A DNA stretch of 64,000 bases from positions 1 through 64,000 of the forward strand of contig NW_003314363.1 of assembly GCF_000143415.4 (NCBI RefSeq). The letters are read 5' to 3'. Of the stretch, positions 1 to 11,666 are shown one piece after another. The notes beneath the pieces were generated by a model. The model was not told the origin of the DNA. It ran no database searches and saw only the letters and a list, made by a program, of their open reading frames with translations. Both the position numbers and the translations under genes were made by a program. The stretch comes from Selaginella moellendorffii (taxonomy: Eukaryota; Streptophyta; Lycopodiopsida; Selaginellales; Selaginellaceae). How positions within the stretch are numbered: position 1 is the first letter of the stretch; the number at the start of each line of letters is the position of its first letter.

Positions 1-960
1 AGTTTGGTAATTAGTTTTTTTATTCGAAATCTAATAAATTGATAAAGATATATTATTACTTGATGATTCATTCAACACTATCATTTTCAACTTACTAAAG
101 TAAATTTTAATTAAGTGCACTAAAATATAATGAAGTTAAAAAATATAGATTCAAAACTCACATAAAAGACATACATTTTATAGATTTAAAAATATGAAGA
201 TTGTTATGGACTTTAGTTTTACATCTTTTCAGACTGAAATTTCTTTAATTTCATAATACTAAGTTTAATGTATTAACTTTATGTTTTATTTTATTTAAAG
301 AACTTTAAAATTTGAAATATTTATCTTTAATATTCCCTTTTTGCCTAATATTTATGCTCATCCATTTTTTCACTTATTTTTAAATTTAGAACTATTCTAT
401 TATATATTATAAACTTTTATATTGTATATGTTTTATATACAGAGAATGTTAATCTGAATTAGATTATTTTCTCTGTATATTTATTAATTTATATTTAACA
501 ATTATTGTTTGATAACAATGTTATTAGAAATTTTATATTGATAAATGTATGGTAAGGTTTGACTCTATAGTGGGCTGGAGTAGGGTTTGATGATATATAA
601 TCCTTTTGTTTATGCTAGAACTATAATATATCACAAAATTCATGAATAGTATATAGATAGGTTCAATATAAGTAAATTTCAATTGATGAGGAATCAAATT
701 TCTTTGTATGGTCCAAGTACTAATGTTGTCTTATCATATTTATACATTATTATGTTTTTCTTGTATAAATGCAATGTAAGAAAAAGTGGTAGAGTACATA
801 GTATGTTTTCTTATTTTTATAATGTTTTTATATTTGTATTTGACATCCTCCCCATTCAAAATATGTTTATTTATACTTTTAACAGTACTAATAAAAAGTT
901 AAAGTATTTTATTATATATCATTGTCATTGTTTATGTATATAGTTTTATATGAAGGGAAC
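1..960 (+). repeat. Left arm of large inverted repeat
   Basis: This arm pairs with 3,780-4,693 in opposite orientation. Recognisable shared blocks include ggtaaggttt near 550 against its complement near 4,220, a gagtagggtttgatgat block near 578-595 against its complement near 4,174-4,190, and caatgtaagaaaaagtg near 770 against its complement near 3,990. Divergence is substantial, so the duplication is old. The outer edge may lie left of the window. Confidence 0.7.
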
Positions 961-1363
961 GCTAATATGAATTAAGATATGAATTAAAATAGCTGCTTCG
1001 TGCATGCTCACCCCACCACACTTTTAAAATAGTTGGAGGTTTGATTGAGGCTGGAGGAATAGAATTATAATTTCAATTACAATTTTACCTATTTTTCTAT
1101 TGAATCGAATTTATTTGAATTTATTTTTTATCATATTTCTATATAGTCACTAGTTATTTTATATAGTCACTACTTTATTTAATTTTAAATTTATAGAATA
1201 TTTTATATTGTGTCTATTATATACCATCTTTGTACAACAAAATTATGTTTAATTTTAAGAATGTATTATAAAATCAATCAAGTACTCTTTGTTCTATAAA
1301 GGGATTTCAAATTAAAAAGAGTACGCGAAAAAGGTATGCATTGTTAAAAAGAGTATGCATACG

Positions 1364-1507
1364 CAGATATTTCAGCATACTCTTCGTTATATAGAATGAA
1401 AACTATATAGAATTTCAAATATAAAAAATTAAAATTCTTTAATTTTTAAAGATTTAATTTTAAAGTACTCTTTGCTCTATATAACAAAGAGTATGCTGAA
1501 ATATCTG
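1364..1507. repeat. Hairpin-forming inverted repeat
   Basis: Two arms of about 33 nt at 1,364-1,396 and 1,475-1,507 are nearly perfect reverse complements, sharing a core that reads catactcttcgttatatag on one arm and its complement with one or two changes on the other. They are separated by about 78 nt of AT-rich sequence. Related copies of the agagtatgcat motif occur just upstream at 1,318-1,362. It may be a small nested inverted-repeat element or a recombination hairpin. Confidence 0.55.
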
Positions 1508-2850
1508 CTAGGAGGTATAGCATACCCAAGATAAATAGATCTTTTTATCTAATTTTACAATGTCAGAAATTTTGATTGTATACCAGGTTAAATTTATCTT
1601 AATTTTGCTACTATTCATCTCTAGAGAAATGGACAATAATGCAGTGACATAATAATGCAAGTGTTGGAGATCATTTTTTATTCATTATTAAATTTTAATT
1701 TGTATTTTTTTTATTACTTTTATAAAAAGCTACACAACTTTAAACACATATAGGAGATTTCTGCCATACTTTAAAAGCAATTAAGTTTTCACAGAACAAA
1801 AGAATTATATACTACCAAAAAATAAAAAGGTTAGTTTCGAGAAATTATAATTTTGATTTCATATTGAGCTAAATTGTTTTTATCTGAACTGTAATTGTGC
1901 CTCTAAATTTCATAGTTTACTAAAGAATAATAGAATTTCTATAATGTGTCTTTTTTTACATTTAAACATATGCATAAGTAAATCTATCTACATATTCACA
2001 CTACATTAGAGGTGTTTGAAAAGAGGTACATCCAAATATAATAATTATATTAGAGATATTAGAGATGTTACATTTTTATTTTAAAATAAACATTGTAGTA
2101 TTAAGCTTATCATTTGTGAGTAAAGTTTTACTATTGCATTTTATTTTCAATACTTCCTCATTTTATTGTATTAAAAACTACATTGTTGATACTTAAATTT
2201 TAAAGAACATTAAAAGTTAAAATGATATAATTAGATATCATATTACTATGTAAACGAAAAATATATTGATAATAATCTAATTTTCAAATAATATAAAATA
2301 TATTATTGACTTTTAACACAATTATAACAGCTATTTATTAAAATATTTATAAAAATAATATTTACAGGTATGATTTATATTAATTTTAAGATGAATGTTG
2401 TTGAAAACTCTACTCTTGAAGGCTAAATATGATTTAAACAATTAATTGTACTTTTAAATATCCTCCAAAACTAATCATATTTTTTAAATTTCCTCAAATA
2501 TATGCATGTTTTGAATATTTATATCATCAACGGTTTTTCTGAATAGAAAAATAAATTAGTTTATAACATAATTTGTAATTTATATTTCAAAACAATAGCA
2601 CCTTTTTATTTTCTTTCTTGGTTCAAATACTCCACTCTCTGGTTTTTATCTAAAAAATCTATACTTTAAAATATTAATTTTTTTAATACTCAAATTTACT
2701 ATTCAGTAATGGTTTATATATTTGTCATCTTGTAAAACCCATCTATAACACTTAAGTTCTATTGCCACTATCTACATTCCTTGGAGTTGAGGTGGGAATA
2801 TGTTAATATTGTAAATGAACTTAGCATATATAACAAAAGCACCAATATAT

Positions 2851-3271
2851 CAAAGTGGCCAGTCGTGTATTCACATGCAGCATCTTTACGTGAGAGGTGG
2901 CCTTTACAAGGAGGTATCCGACACTCATCTTTAAATTCTATCGTATTCTTTGTTCTCAAATTGAGCTTTGATCTAACGTATCTGGTCCTGGTTGTGTAGG
3001 TGAAGGCTGCATTGATTGCTGCCTTTAAGAAAATCAAAGGTGGAGATCCTCGCCAAGACAACACGTCCGTCAAGCCCATGATATCCAAGTCGTTGGCAGC
3101 TATAGTAGAGAAGAGTGTGAACAAGGCAGTGAAGGCAGGTGCCAAACTTTTAGTTGATGGTAACTGAAAGGGAGCTTTCATGGAGCCAATGATCCTGGAA
3201 GACACTCCCTTTGACACAGACACAAGGAAGGAAGATATTTTCAGTCCTGTGATCCTTCTGTACTCATACAA
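2851..3271 (+). pseudogene. Aldehyde dehydrogenase fragment, two exons, in-frame stop
   Basis: A piece of an ALDH-superfamily gene covering the catalytic cysteine region onward. Exon one (about 2,851-2,913) encodes SGQSC, the family's GQxC active-site motif, then an LYV...LY segment. A GT-AG intron at 2,914-2,999 follows. Exon two (3,000-3,271) encodes the AAFKKIKGGDP segment, an SVKPMIS segment, a GAKLLVDG block and an EPMILEDTP block, and ends at a possible donor. A TGA at 3,165-3,167 breaks the frame after VDGN. The N-terminal NAD-binding half and the C-terminus are absent. Retained splice sites show it came from genomic DNA, not a retrocopy. The ALDH subfamily is not certain; the EPTILEDTP-like stretch recalls GAPN or ALDH21-type enzymes. 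Confidence 0.7.
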
Positions 3272-3779
3272 GTAGGCTCTCAAAGTTTCTTAGCTCACAA
3301 AGTTCTTATTTACTCTAAAAAAAGTGATTCACTTAAACTTTTATTATTATTAAATCAATCTATGGACCATTCATAAATTTTCATACATATTATGGTTTTA
3401 GGAAATTTTGTTTATGTATCATCAATACCCTAATATCAGAGTAAAACCTTACCTTTCATTGAAATATTTTAGCCTCAATAACATTGTTACAATGCTGTAA
3501 ATTTAAATAAAAATAAGTATTACATAGAGATAATAATCTTAATTCATTTTCTCTATATAAAAACATATACAGAAAGAATGTTAATGATATAAAATATAAT
3601 ACATTAACTTTTAATTAGTACTCTTTAAAATTATAAATATAAATATTATAAAGGGAGAGGATTTCGAATAAAATATAGAAAAGGTTATAAAATTATAAAT
3701 TAAAAAATATACTATGTATTTATAAATAATTTTAAAAAAATACTAAATAATAAAAAACATAAAATAATATTAAAGTAGA

Positions 3780-4693
3780 ATATAAAGCAAATAGTGTCTG
3801 TATAAATATGATATATTCTAACTTAAAAAAGAGGGTTTAATAGTTCTAGCTATTTCTTGTGTCATATATAATTTTGTTTTTATCAGTAATCTTATGGTAC
3901 TTATTGATACATAAATGAAATTAAACACAGTGAGATGTCATGGCTAACATTTATGTAATATCATAAATTTTCTAACACTTTTTCTTACATTGCATTTATA
4001 CATGAAAAACATAATAAGGTATAAATAAGATCAAGAGAATATTAGTACATAGACCATATAAAGAAATTTGATTCATACTCAATTTAAATCTAATTAAATT
4101 AAACCTATTTATATATCATTTGTGAAATTTCTGTTATATTATAGTTTTAGCATAAAGAAAAATATTATACATCATCAAACCCTACTCCACCCCAGTATAC
4201 TGTAAAACCTTACCATTCATTTATAATTAAAAAATTTCAGCTTGTATAACATTGTTATAAAGCCTTAATTTTTTAAACATTAAAATAATTGAATATAGAG
4301 AGATAATAATCTTATTTCAGATTAGCATTCTCTCTATATAAAAATATATAAAAAAATATAATGTTAATCATATATAACTGAATACATATAATTTTAAATA
4401 TTATTCTCAAAATGCATGAATGTAAGTATAAGGCAGAAGGGAATATTGAAGATAAATATGTAAGATATTAAAAGTTCTTGAAATAAAATATAACACATAA
4501 AGGTTAACATCTTTCACTTAGTATCATACAATTCCAAAACTTTCTGTCTGAAAATTAAACTCCATAACAATGTTTAGATTTTTGAATTTTATAAGATGTA
4601 TGTAGTTTAAGTGAGTTTTAAATTATCAAGTTATAATATTTCTTTTATCAATTATATAGATTTCAAATAAAAGAAAAAATTAGTTACCAAACC
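3780..4693 (-). repeat. Right arm of large inverted repeat
   Basis: Inverted copy of 1-960. The segment 4,140-4,370 also resembles 3,390-3,600 in direct orientation: both carry a ccctaatatc/ccctactcc block, then aaaaccttacc, then aataacattgtta or its variant, then agataataatctta. The right arm therefore seems to contain a partial internal direct duplication about 750 bp apart. Confidence 0.65.
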
Positions 4694-5399
4694 TCAATTT
4701 CTAAATGACTCATCTGGCCATGGGATCCCATAGTGAGTAATTTCATTTATAGAAGATCCATAACTTCAATTAATAATCAGAGTTTTAAATGTGATATAAT
4801 GATATGCGTTATATTTATTATGTTATGATGTGTGTTGGTGATAGAATCAATTGTAGAAGGGATTTTTAATATAAAGATATTATGTTTAGTTATGTATGTT
4901 ATCAATATGAATATGTTAAAAATTACAATTATGATTACAACTCTTTGAAAGTACTAAACCATCAGAAATAAACATGATGCTCCTAGCATAGCTGGGACTT
5001 TTGCTAGTAGCACTTCTAAATAAAAGCGATAAGATATTCCTCGTTTCTATGATGATGATGATGATATGAACTTTTCAAAATTACTAAACAACGGAAATGT
5101 ACACAACACTCCCAGTGAACACATATAGATTTCAGCAATTTCTTGAGAGAACATACTGGAGAAACCAGTAAGTTCTGTAAACTCAGTTCTACTAACTCAA
5201 ACAAAATGGTGTTTATTTCTTTCCCAGCTATTAATTTCCTTCCAAGTTATTAGAAGAGAATTTAGAAAACTTTATTGTGTCGGTTTTAGCTGTTAGCCAG
5301 CCACACGACTCAATCCATCTTCACAAACATCAAGCATCAGTAAGTGATCCACATCAATGAGAAAGAAAAGTGCCACAAAGATATCAGAGATAATAACAA
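4694..5399. other. Intergenic, no gene seen
   Basis: No coding signal is apparent. A short gatgatgatgatgat microsatellite lies near 5,049-5,065. Two related segments, around 4,941-4,985 and 5,066-5,110, form a diverged direct repeat (aactctttgaaagtactaaac against aacttttcaaaattactaaac). Confidence 0.5.
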
Positions 5400-7090
5400 A
5401 AAAAAATTTGTTCTATTGATTGTGAGCCATTAGCTTGCATGCCACAGCAGCTTGCAAAAATCATCACTGGATAGTTTACAGTGGTATAAAAGGGAAGATG
5501 CCTGTCTTACCTCACTTATTTGATTGAGAAAAACATGGCAAGATCAGATCACCCGAAAGAACACAAAACTTGAGGAGTTACCACGGCAAATTTCCAGAGC
5601 TTTCTCATGGAACCCAAGGAGAGCCTAGTTCACTTGTCTTGCAGTGGTCTTGTCTTGCAGTTCCATCCTATCCAGTAAGTCAGACATGGAAATGTCCCAG
5701 GGATCAAATCCCGCACAGTAAACCATAGCTGCCATTTCCCGGTCACCCTGCTACCTTCTTCTCGGATAACAGCGACCTTATGCTTTTCATCAGAGCTTGC
5801 TTTGTGGGTAGTGAAGGCAGTTTTCAGCTGGTCTCCTCCCGAGTGTCCTGCAGAGACGTTGTCCACTCGTCAAGGTATAGTTTATCATTGATGGAGAGTT
5901 TTACTGTTTGCTCTAATTTCATACGTCCCAATACTTCACAGACTACTCCGAGACTTTAAAGAACTTCACCCAAGTTGCCGAAATAAACCTGCACAGGAGG
6001 AAGTGAGTTTATAGAATGTGAATGCTTTTGGCAAGGCCAACCTCATAAATAAGTCCAAGTTCCTTTGAGAAGAGTGCGCTGAAAGCCACTGTGTCCGGTT
6101 CTAAAGTGAGAATGTCTACTTCAATGTCACAATTGCCCGCAAAGACATTTCTAGCAATAAAACTATAACTCCACCATCACGATATCATGTCCTGCAGAAA
6201 TAAGTTTCTTGCCAATAGGTCCTGTCCGCAGCAAAATCCACATCGTTTCAAAAAGAAAACCGATGAACGACATGACGTTGCATTGAAGGCACATTTTAAA
6301 TATTTCAACGTCCAGGCAAGTATCACTAATCTGCATAGTGGAAGTTAGCAAGGAAATAAAACCACAGTTTGTCTGACCTGATCAAAAGCTTGGACCAGTG
6401 CAAAACATCCTAGACGACCTTTGCCAGTCCCAACATATTAATGTGCAAATGAACACCTTCATCTCCAAGCTGGAAGAAGCAAGTAATCAGATTTGAATGA
6501 AAGGATATGAATTTCAGTACCTTCAAATCAGGGTGACGATGAGTGTAATGTCTAGATAAGTCACATACGACTAAGGACGAGATTTCCATGTGCCTTGACA
6601 GTTTCACCACCTGCTTGCGCAGCCATTGACAAGCTGTCCTTTCCACTGTCTATTGCAACCTCAAGCTCGATCATAGTGTCGCGAAGAGCAACAGCAGCAT
6701 TGTACATATATGCTCCTTCAGAATCAAGTTCAGCCTGCAAAGTTAGACAGATCATATGGTGTGTAATCACAATTAAGATGAGAGTACCTTAGCTCAGACA
6801 AGATTCGTCAAAGCTTCTCCACGCGCCAGCCTAGCCATAGCTGCAGAATTCAGCAGTCCCTGCAAATTGTCTTCAGAAAAAAGTAAAGAATTTTCAATCT
6901 ACCTTGATCAGTTGTTCACCACTAGCACAAGCAGCACCAGTGAGACCAAGATGGGAGATGCCAACAAGATTATCACTAGACACCTGAGCAATGACTGCAA
7001 CGTCCACCAAAGGGAGCTGCAGGGGTCCAACAGTTTCCTGCTGAACTACCAGTCAGGTGCATCAATCAACCTGCACAAAGCAAATGTTTA
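5400..7090 (-). pseudogene. Decayed phosphoribosylformylglycinamidine synthase (FGAM synthase)
   Basis: Reading the minus strand from 7,090 downward recovers, in order, blocks typical of the eukaryotic PurL/PUR4 enzyme of purine synthesis: VGPLQLPLVDVAVIAQ, a glycine-rich GLTGAACASGEQLI, AAMARLARGEALTNLV, SGKDSLSMAAQAGGETVKA, GDEGVHLHI, KKLISAGHDI, LEPDTVAFSALFSKELGLIYEV, then KVAVIREEGS and the DLL segment of the glutaminase domain. The frame is broken repeatedly: a TGA at 6,794-6,796 replaces the tryptophan after TNLV, and frame changes follow GNLV and elsewhere. Intron-like sequence separates the blocks, so it is a decayed genomic duplicate. The N-terminal half and the glutaminase end are missing or unrecognisable. 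PurL is normally an essential single gene of about 1,300-1,400 residues, so a functional copy should exist elsewhere. Confidence 0.85.
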
Positions 7091-7360
7091 GAAGACGATC
7101 AGCTGTTATCCAACGAATTTAAACCTTTGTCGTTAGAAAACACTCTGAGCACACTGACAGTAAACTGAGCACACATCTCGAGGCATCCCTCACCGAGACT
7201 CCTGGCGTAATCACAAGTCACTGGTTTTCTGGCTTGTGGAGTTTTGTGACAAACTCAGGTAGAATATAGAATAACGAAATGGTGCAGCATGTGCAATATA
7301 TATGATAAACCATAGGGAAATAGCACCCCGTAAGAACAGGAAAAATGCGATCACAGAGAC

Positions 7361-7364
<4 letters not shown>

Positions 7365-7400
<36 letters not shown>
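7365..7400. repeat. (GA)n microsatellite
   Basis: An uninterrupted run of ga dinucleotides follows imperfect gagaca units starting near 7,351. It lies between the PurL relic and unassigned sequence. No adjacent promoter is evident. Confidence 0.9.
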
Positions 7401-7401
<1 letters not shown>

Positions 7402-10319
7402 ATGCACCTGTCCAACTGATTACAGTGCAAGAATTTATCACAACCAAGCCACCACAATCGTTGCAAACGTGAAACCTCATAGCCACCTTGTAACAATCTT
7501 CACCATTGCTTTGGAGCATCATAAATTTAATCCATCAGATTGGGAGCATCCACCATAAGTAAAATTGAATATTCTTAAATTGGAATATGTGACACTGATT
7601 CAAACAACTGCCTAGATTAAAACATGTGGCAAAAGGGTTGAATGATTCCTGTGACGTTTAAATTTTTTAGGGCGAGCCTGTAGTCTCTCACCGAGTTTAT
7701 TCTTCTTTTCAGTGCCAAGAAACAACCAAGTTGGCCTCAGATGAGACTTTTGACCAATGCTTTTGGCTATTGCGACTTGTGCTGGAACTAATGGTATGTG
7801 GGCAAATCTGCAAATCCTTTCTTATTTTTTGTGGCATTCATGCATCCCTTTGGCCTTGATGTTGGTACTCCCCGTCCTATTCAAAAGTGGCATTGTGAGA
7901 TTTGCAAATCCTCTCTAACTCTTCCAAGAGAATTTGTATTCTTCTTTTGATTGCAGTAACTACAGTTTCATGTGCTGTAGTTTCAAGACCACACTTGCTT
8001 TGGATCATCACCATAAAATTGGAGGACTGCCTCGGCACTTTATGGCTGCTGGGAGTGACTGGTTTAGCAGCCAGCCTACTGCGTCCTTTCAAGTATGTTA
8101 ATGAAGCTATGAATTCTTGGATATCTATTTTTCTCTAGCAGTGGCTGTTTAAGCTCTTCCAGTTTTTTTAACAAGATTCCACCACAACCAAAAGCTCCAA
8201 AGATATCAAGAGCATTGTCTATGGAGGATTGGAAGTGAATCTCATGAGTCTAGCAACCCAGAGCTGGCTCGTAAGTATGTCTTTCATATCTTTTCTTTGT
8301 TTATCCTTCTCGATTGATTCTATAATTTTGTCCTTGTGTTTTTTAAGCCTGGCAAAGTTGACCATGGGATTGATCATGCACTATTGTAAGCTTGCTTAAA
8401 ACTCCAATTTGTAAACTTCAGTGACTTGGTTCTTCCAGATTAGATTGGGAGGTTTTACCAGAGCGCATAGATTAAGCTTTGAGCTTGAGAGGGGTGGTCA
8501 AGCTTTTTTGAAAGTCTAGAGAGCCCAGGCCAGAGTGACTTAGATTGTGTCGTTGCGGGTAAATTTAGGACGAAAGGACTTTGTGTCCTCCCTCATTCCC
8601 ACTCCAAGTTAGCGAGAGAAAATGCCAAATATTTCAAACCTTGCACTAGAACAAATACTAAATTTTCTTACTAGATACTCCCTTATCTATTTAAATAATT
8701 AATGGCACCAAAGAAAACATCTGGCCTAAGGCTGTCGTCGGCACCGAGCTGTGTGTTCTTTTTCATTCGTTCTAAGATGTGGATCTTTTGGTTCTTAGAT
8801 CGTCGCTGGAGTAGTAGGGTTGACAACGATCCAGAAATGAATCATAGTTAACTGGCAGCACATCGGCAATCTTTCAAAGTTCTCCAAGGCTTAACTGCTT
8901 AATGCTGGAAGTGTGGGTGACGACAAAACATTGACTTCATTCTTTGAGATGCTTGAAGTCGCCGTGAGACCTCCAACTAAGGCCAATGCAGTAGCTGTTC
9001 GAGCGGATTACCAGCAGCTTTTATGAAGATTTGGTATAAGTAAAAATCCGTGATTCATATCAATACAGATTTCCTATTTTATGTCATGGAAACCACTGAA
9101 AGCTGTTCCTGGTAGCCCTTGCTGGATCTGAGAAAGTGGAGAAAAAAGGAAAGGAAAGCTCCTAACAGAGGCTAAGAAAAGTCCGGACTGGCAAAACTCA
9201 ACTTGCATACACATAGCCATGTGGAGCTAATGGTAAAGTGGCTTATGCTGATTGGTAGCAGCTAAAATGATTGAAGAACAGGTTGGGCTCACCTGTCCAG
9301 GCTTTCATCCTTGATCAACAATTTATTCTCAGATGTGCACTAACACCCTCGACTCTAGCTCTTGCACAAGAACTGGTGTGGGAGAATGTCCACCAAACTG
9401 AGCTCTTGCTTCTAGTGCTTCTTGGTAAGAAATAGCTATCTTCTATACAGTCTAACAAGGAACTCATTACCTTGTTTGGAGCAGACTTCTTTGGGTGTGG
9501 TGAATTCAATAGGGACAATGCTAGAGGCCTTTTCTTTGCATTGGTACAAACTTTTATTTAAACACGAATACAAAGGCGGAACCGGAGGAAACAGTTGAGT
9601 TCATCAAGTAAGGCCGACAAGATCCTGTAAGCATTAAGCAGCAGAAAAAAAAAAAGATTGTAGTATCATAACTAACACTGGATTATCTTTTTTGCTCACT
9701 GTCAGTTTCCAGCAACAAGTTGGGCTATATTACTAGGAATGAGGCTATTTACAAGCCAAAATCCATGGCAGGATGATTGAGAACAATGATTTAGTTCCAT
9801 ATGGGAAGAGGAAGCGGATGATCAAAGATCACTACCTCACTCCAATCGTATACATTGGTAGATAAACCATCTTTTAACAGTCCCAAAGTAGTGTGGTGAA
9901 GTATAATAGAGTTCATCCATGTCATCGTCCTTCATAAAGATGTCCAAGCTTATTTTGTGTGTCCTTGACAACTGGGAATGGGGTGCACCTCACTACAATG
10001 CACAATAAAATTATGGCAGCATACTAGGCTTGAGAAGCGGCAGAGGTGAATGATACCAACAGTGAGATTGTTGTACGAGAGAGTCAAGATCCCAGTCTCG
10101 CTCTTGCTACCATAGCCCTCTGGACGAGCTCATGGCTCCACCCTGAGAACCAGGAGATTGTCCCTTCAAGGCTGTAGCAAGCAGTGGTAATAATAGTGCC
10201 AAGCTCGCCACTCCAGTGGGACGTTGCTATCATTCCTGGCAATCTTCTTGTGTACTTCTGTCCACGGAGTCATCCATGGTGATGCTGCCCTTTGATGACA
10301 CTCCCGTAGCTCTGGAACC
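7401..10319. other. Gene-poor relic region, no intact gene
   Basis: Stops interrupt every frame and no protein of useful length can be assembled. Isolated exon-like pieces occur: 7,716-7,793 has an acceptor-like ttttcag, an open CQETTKLASDETF reading and a gtatgtg donor. A reading at 9,330-9,420 (ALAQELVWENVHQTEL) is open but unrecognised. These look like debris of duplicated genes or old repeats. Confidence 0.4.
8188..8275 (+). pseudogene. Possible exon relic of MEB/VIT-like membrane protein
   Basis: One frame reads KSSKDIKSIVYGGLEVN then MSLAT, ending at a possible gtaagt donor near 8,273. The KSIVYGGL stretch resembles the start of the transmembrane domain of MEMBRANE OF ER BODY/VIT-related plant proteins. 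Nothing flanking supports a full gene, so this is a weak match to a single short motif and could be chance. Confidence 0.25.
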
Positions 10320-11250
10320 TCTCACCGGCAACGGACAGGCGGAGGGATATTTCCTGGGAAGATAGGTTCAGCAGTTACGAGTAGACATTTTGATCTTGAG
10401 TTTTCTGGCATTCCAGGCACAGGCCCCTGCTTGAGGAGTGCCTCCGTGATGCCCTTGTCGTTGTGGAAATCAACCAAGAGATCGTCTAAGATATGAAACA
10501 TGGTCATTTCTCCAAAACTGTCCCAGCCTGAAAAAACAAAGAAATCAAAATAAATCTCCGGACGAGCAAGTGCCAGGATTATTGCACTGTGCAGGAAGCG
10601 CATGATCTATACAGTACAAAAAAGTTGACGACAAGCCCCTCCAAAGAAAAAGAGAATTCCTTTCTCACCTGGAGAATTGCGACACTGGCAGTATTGCCAT
10701 GAATCTCATTTGCTACAGCAGCAGTCTCCGAATCAAGAACTACATTGCTACAACTTCAACAACAAAGGAAGAAGGATAAAAACGAAGGAACTTACCACAA
10801 TACGCATGAACGGGCCATGACAATTCAGTCCCTTAAGTCTGTCCACTTTCACATCGTAGTCAAAGTAGTACCCGCTCTACGACTTCCTGGTTGGTGCGAG
10901 TTCGCATTCAAGCACGTTTTGGAGTTCACATGCTTTCACAAGAAAGCAGCAAGAGGTTTTAACCCATGGATTTCTTTCTGCTGCCACTCTTCGAGGAGGT
11001 TGCTCTACAAAAAAAGAAAGGGAAGTCCGAAAGCATTGTTACATTGTCCTTCGCAAAATCTATACAAGAGGTCCGCAAAAGCTATACAAATTTTCTCTCA
11101 AAACGTGTCAGTCAAAGGAAAGAAGAGAGGAAAGAAAAGAAGAAGGTAAAAACGGAGCTGCTTTCCGATTCGCTTCCTTTCCCAGCTTGGATCATCCAAT
11201 TCCCATCATAAGAGATGCAAGTGAGCGAGAAGAGAAACCGTGAGCGCTTA
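10320..11250 (-). other. Unassigned exon-like pieces
   Basis: On the minus strand 10,322-10,590 is open (SGWDSFGEMTMFHILDDLL and surrounding residues). It is preceded by an apparent intron and by a reading LDSETAAVANEIHGNTASVA at about 10,670-10,745, and before that YYFDYDVKVDRLKGLNCHG at about 10,800-10,860. Candidate GT-AG ends exist but the reading phases do not join cleanly. I do not recognise the family. It may be a decayed gene or several exons of a gene I cannot assemble. Confidence 0.3.
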
Positions 11251-11254
11251 CCAT

Positions 11255-11539
11255 TCACACTAAACTTCCCTTGGAATCGACCCAATCAGGCATTCTTGAG
11301 CACGTTGAACGAGCCGATCTTGTCAATGCCAGGGTTGAAGGACTCCATTTCGCAGTCGAAAGAGGCTCCAATCCACGATCCAGAGATTCCTTGGAAGATT
11401 TCATGGAATCCGCCAGTGACTTCACAGCATCCGTCATTGATCTTCCCAGGTAAATTGCAGCTGCTGCTGCTGCTACTAGTGCCGTGCCAACGATTGCTAT
11501 GGCGAAAACCCTCTCCTTCCTCCGCGACGAAGACCCCAT
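11255..11539 (-). CDS. Small putative membrane-anchored protein (frame uncertain)
   Basis: An ATG at 11,539 opens a 94-codon frame. It encodes a basic N-terminus (SSRRKER) followed by a hydrophobic, alanine-rich segment at about residues 12-31, consistent with a signal anchor. A TATA-like motif on the minus strand at 11,593-11,600 lies about 55 nt upstream, supporting a promoter. After about residue 35 the codon pattern favours a different frame (GSWIGASFDCEMESFNPG and onward, ending NVLKNA before a stop), so either a frameshift or an unseen splice affects the C-terminal half. No family was recognised. Confidence 0.35.
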   Translation of the reverse strand: MGSSSRRKERVFAIAIVGTALVAAAAAAIYLGRSMTDAVKSLADSMKSSKESLDRGLEPLSTAKWSPSTLALTRSARSTCSRMPDWVDSKGSLV

Positions 11540-11592
11540 CTCTTTAGCGCATAGCTGAAACTTTAAATCAAAGGTCCTCACTTTTATTTCCC

Positions 11593-11600
11593 TTTATATA
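11593..11600 (-). promoter_or_regulatory. TATA-like box
   Basis: The minus strand reads TATATAAA about 55 nt upstream of the ATG at 11,539. That spacing would leave a leader of roughly 25 nt. It supports the small ORF being transcribed. Confidence 0.4.
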
Positions 11601-11666
11601 AGTTTTCTAGAGCACAAGGTGGGTAGTCTCTCTTGCCAACTGACTCTTCAGTGGCCGAGCGAGACG

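Larger units (their letters stand above)
1..4693. mobile_element. AT-rich long inverted-repeat element (foldback/long-TIR like)
   Basis: The stretch is extremely AT-rich and lacks any long credible gene. Its two ends are inverted copies of one another: the first bases, beginning agtttggtaatta, reappear reversed and complemented at about 4,650-4,693, and homology continues for roughly 900 bp with perhaps 70-75% identity by eye. Between the arms lies an aldehyde dehydrogenase gene fragment. This architecture fits a foldback or long-terminal-inverted-repeat DNA element that captured host sequence. No transposase is visible, so it would be non-autonomous. The left end may extend beyond the window and no target-site duplication can be checked. 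An old inverted duplication of intergenic DNA is the alternative. Confidence 0.55.

Noticed and set aside
2768-3283. 171-residue minus-strand open frame
   Set aside because: Antisense to the aldehyde dehydrogenase fragment, which explains the sequence better.
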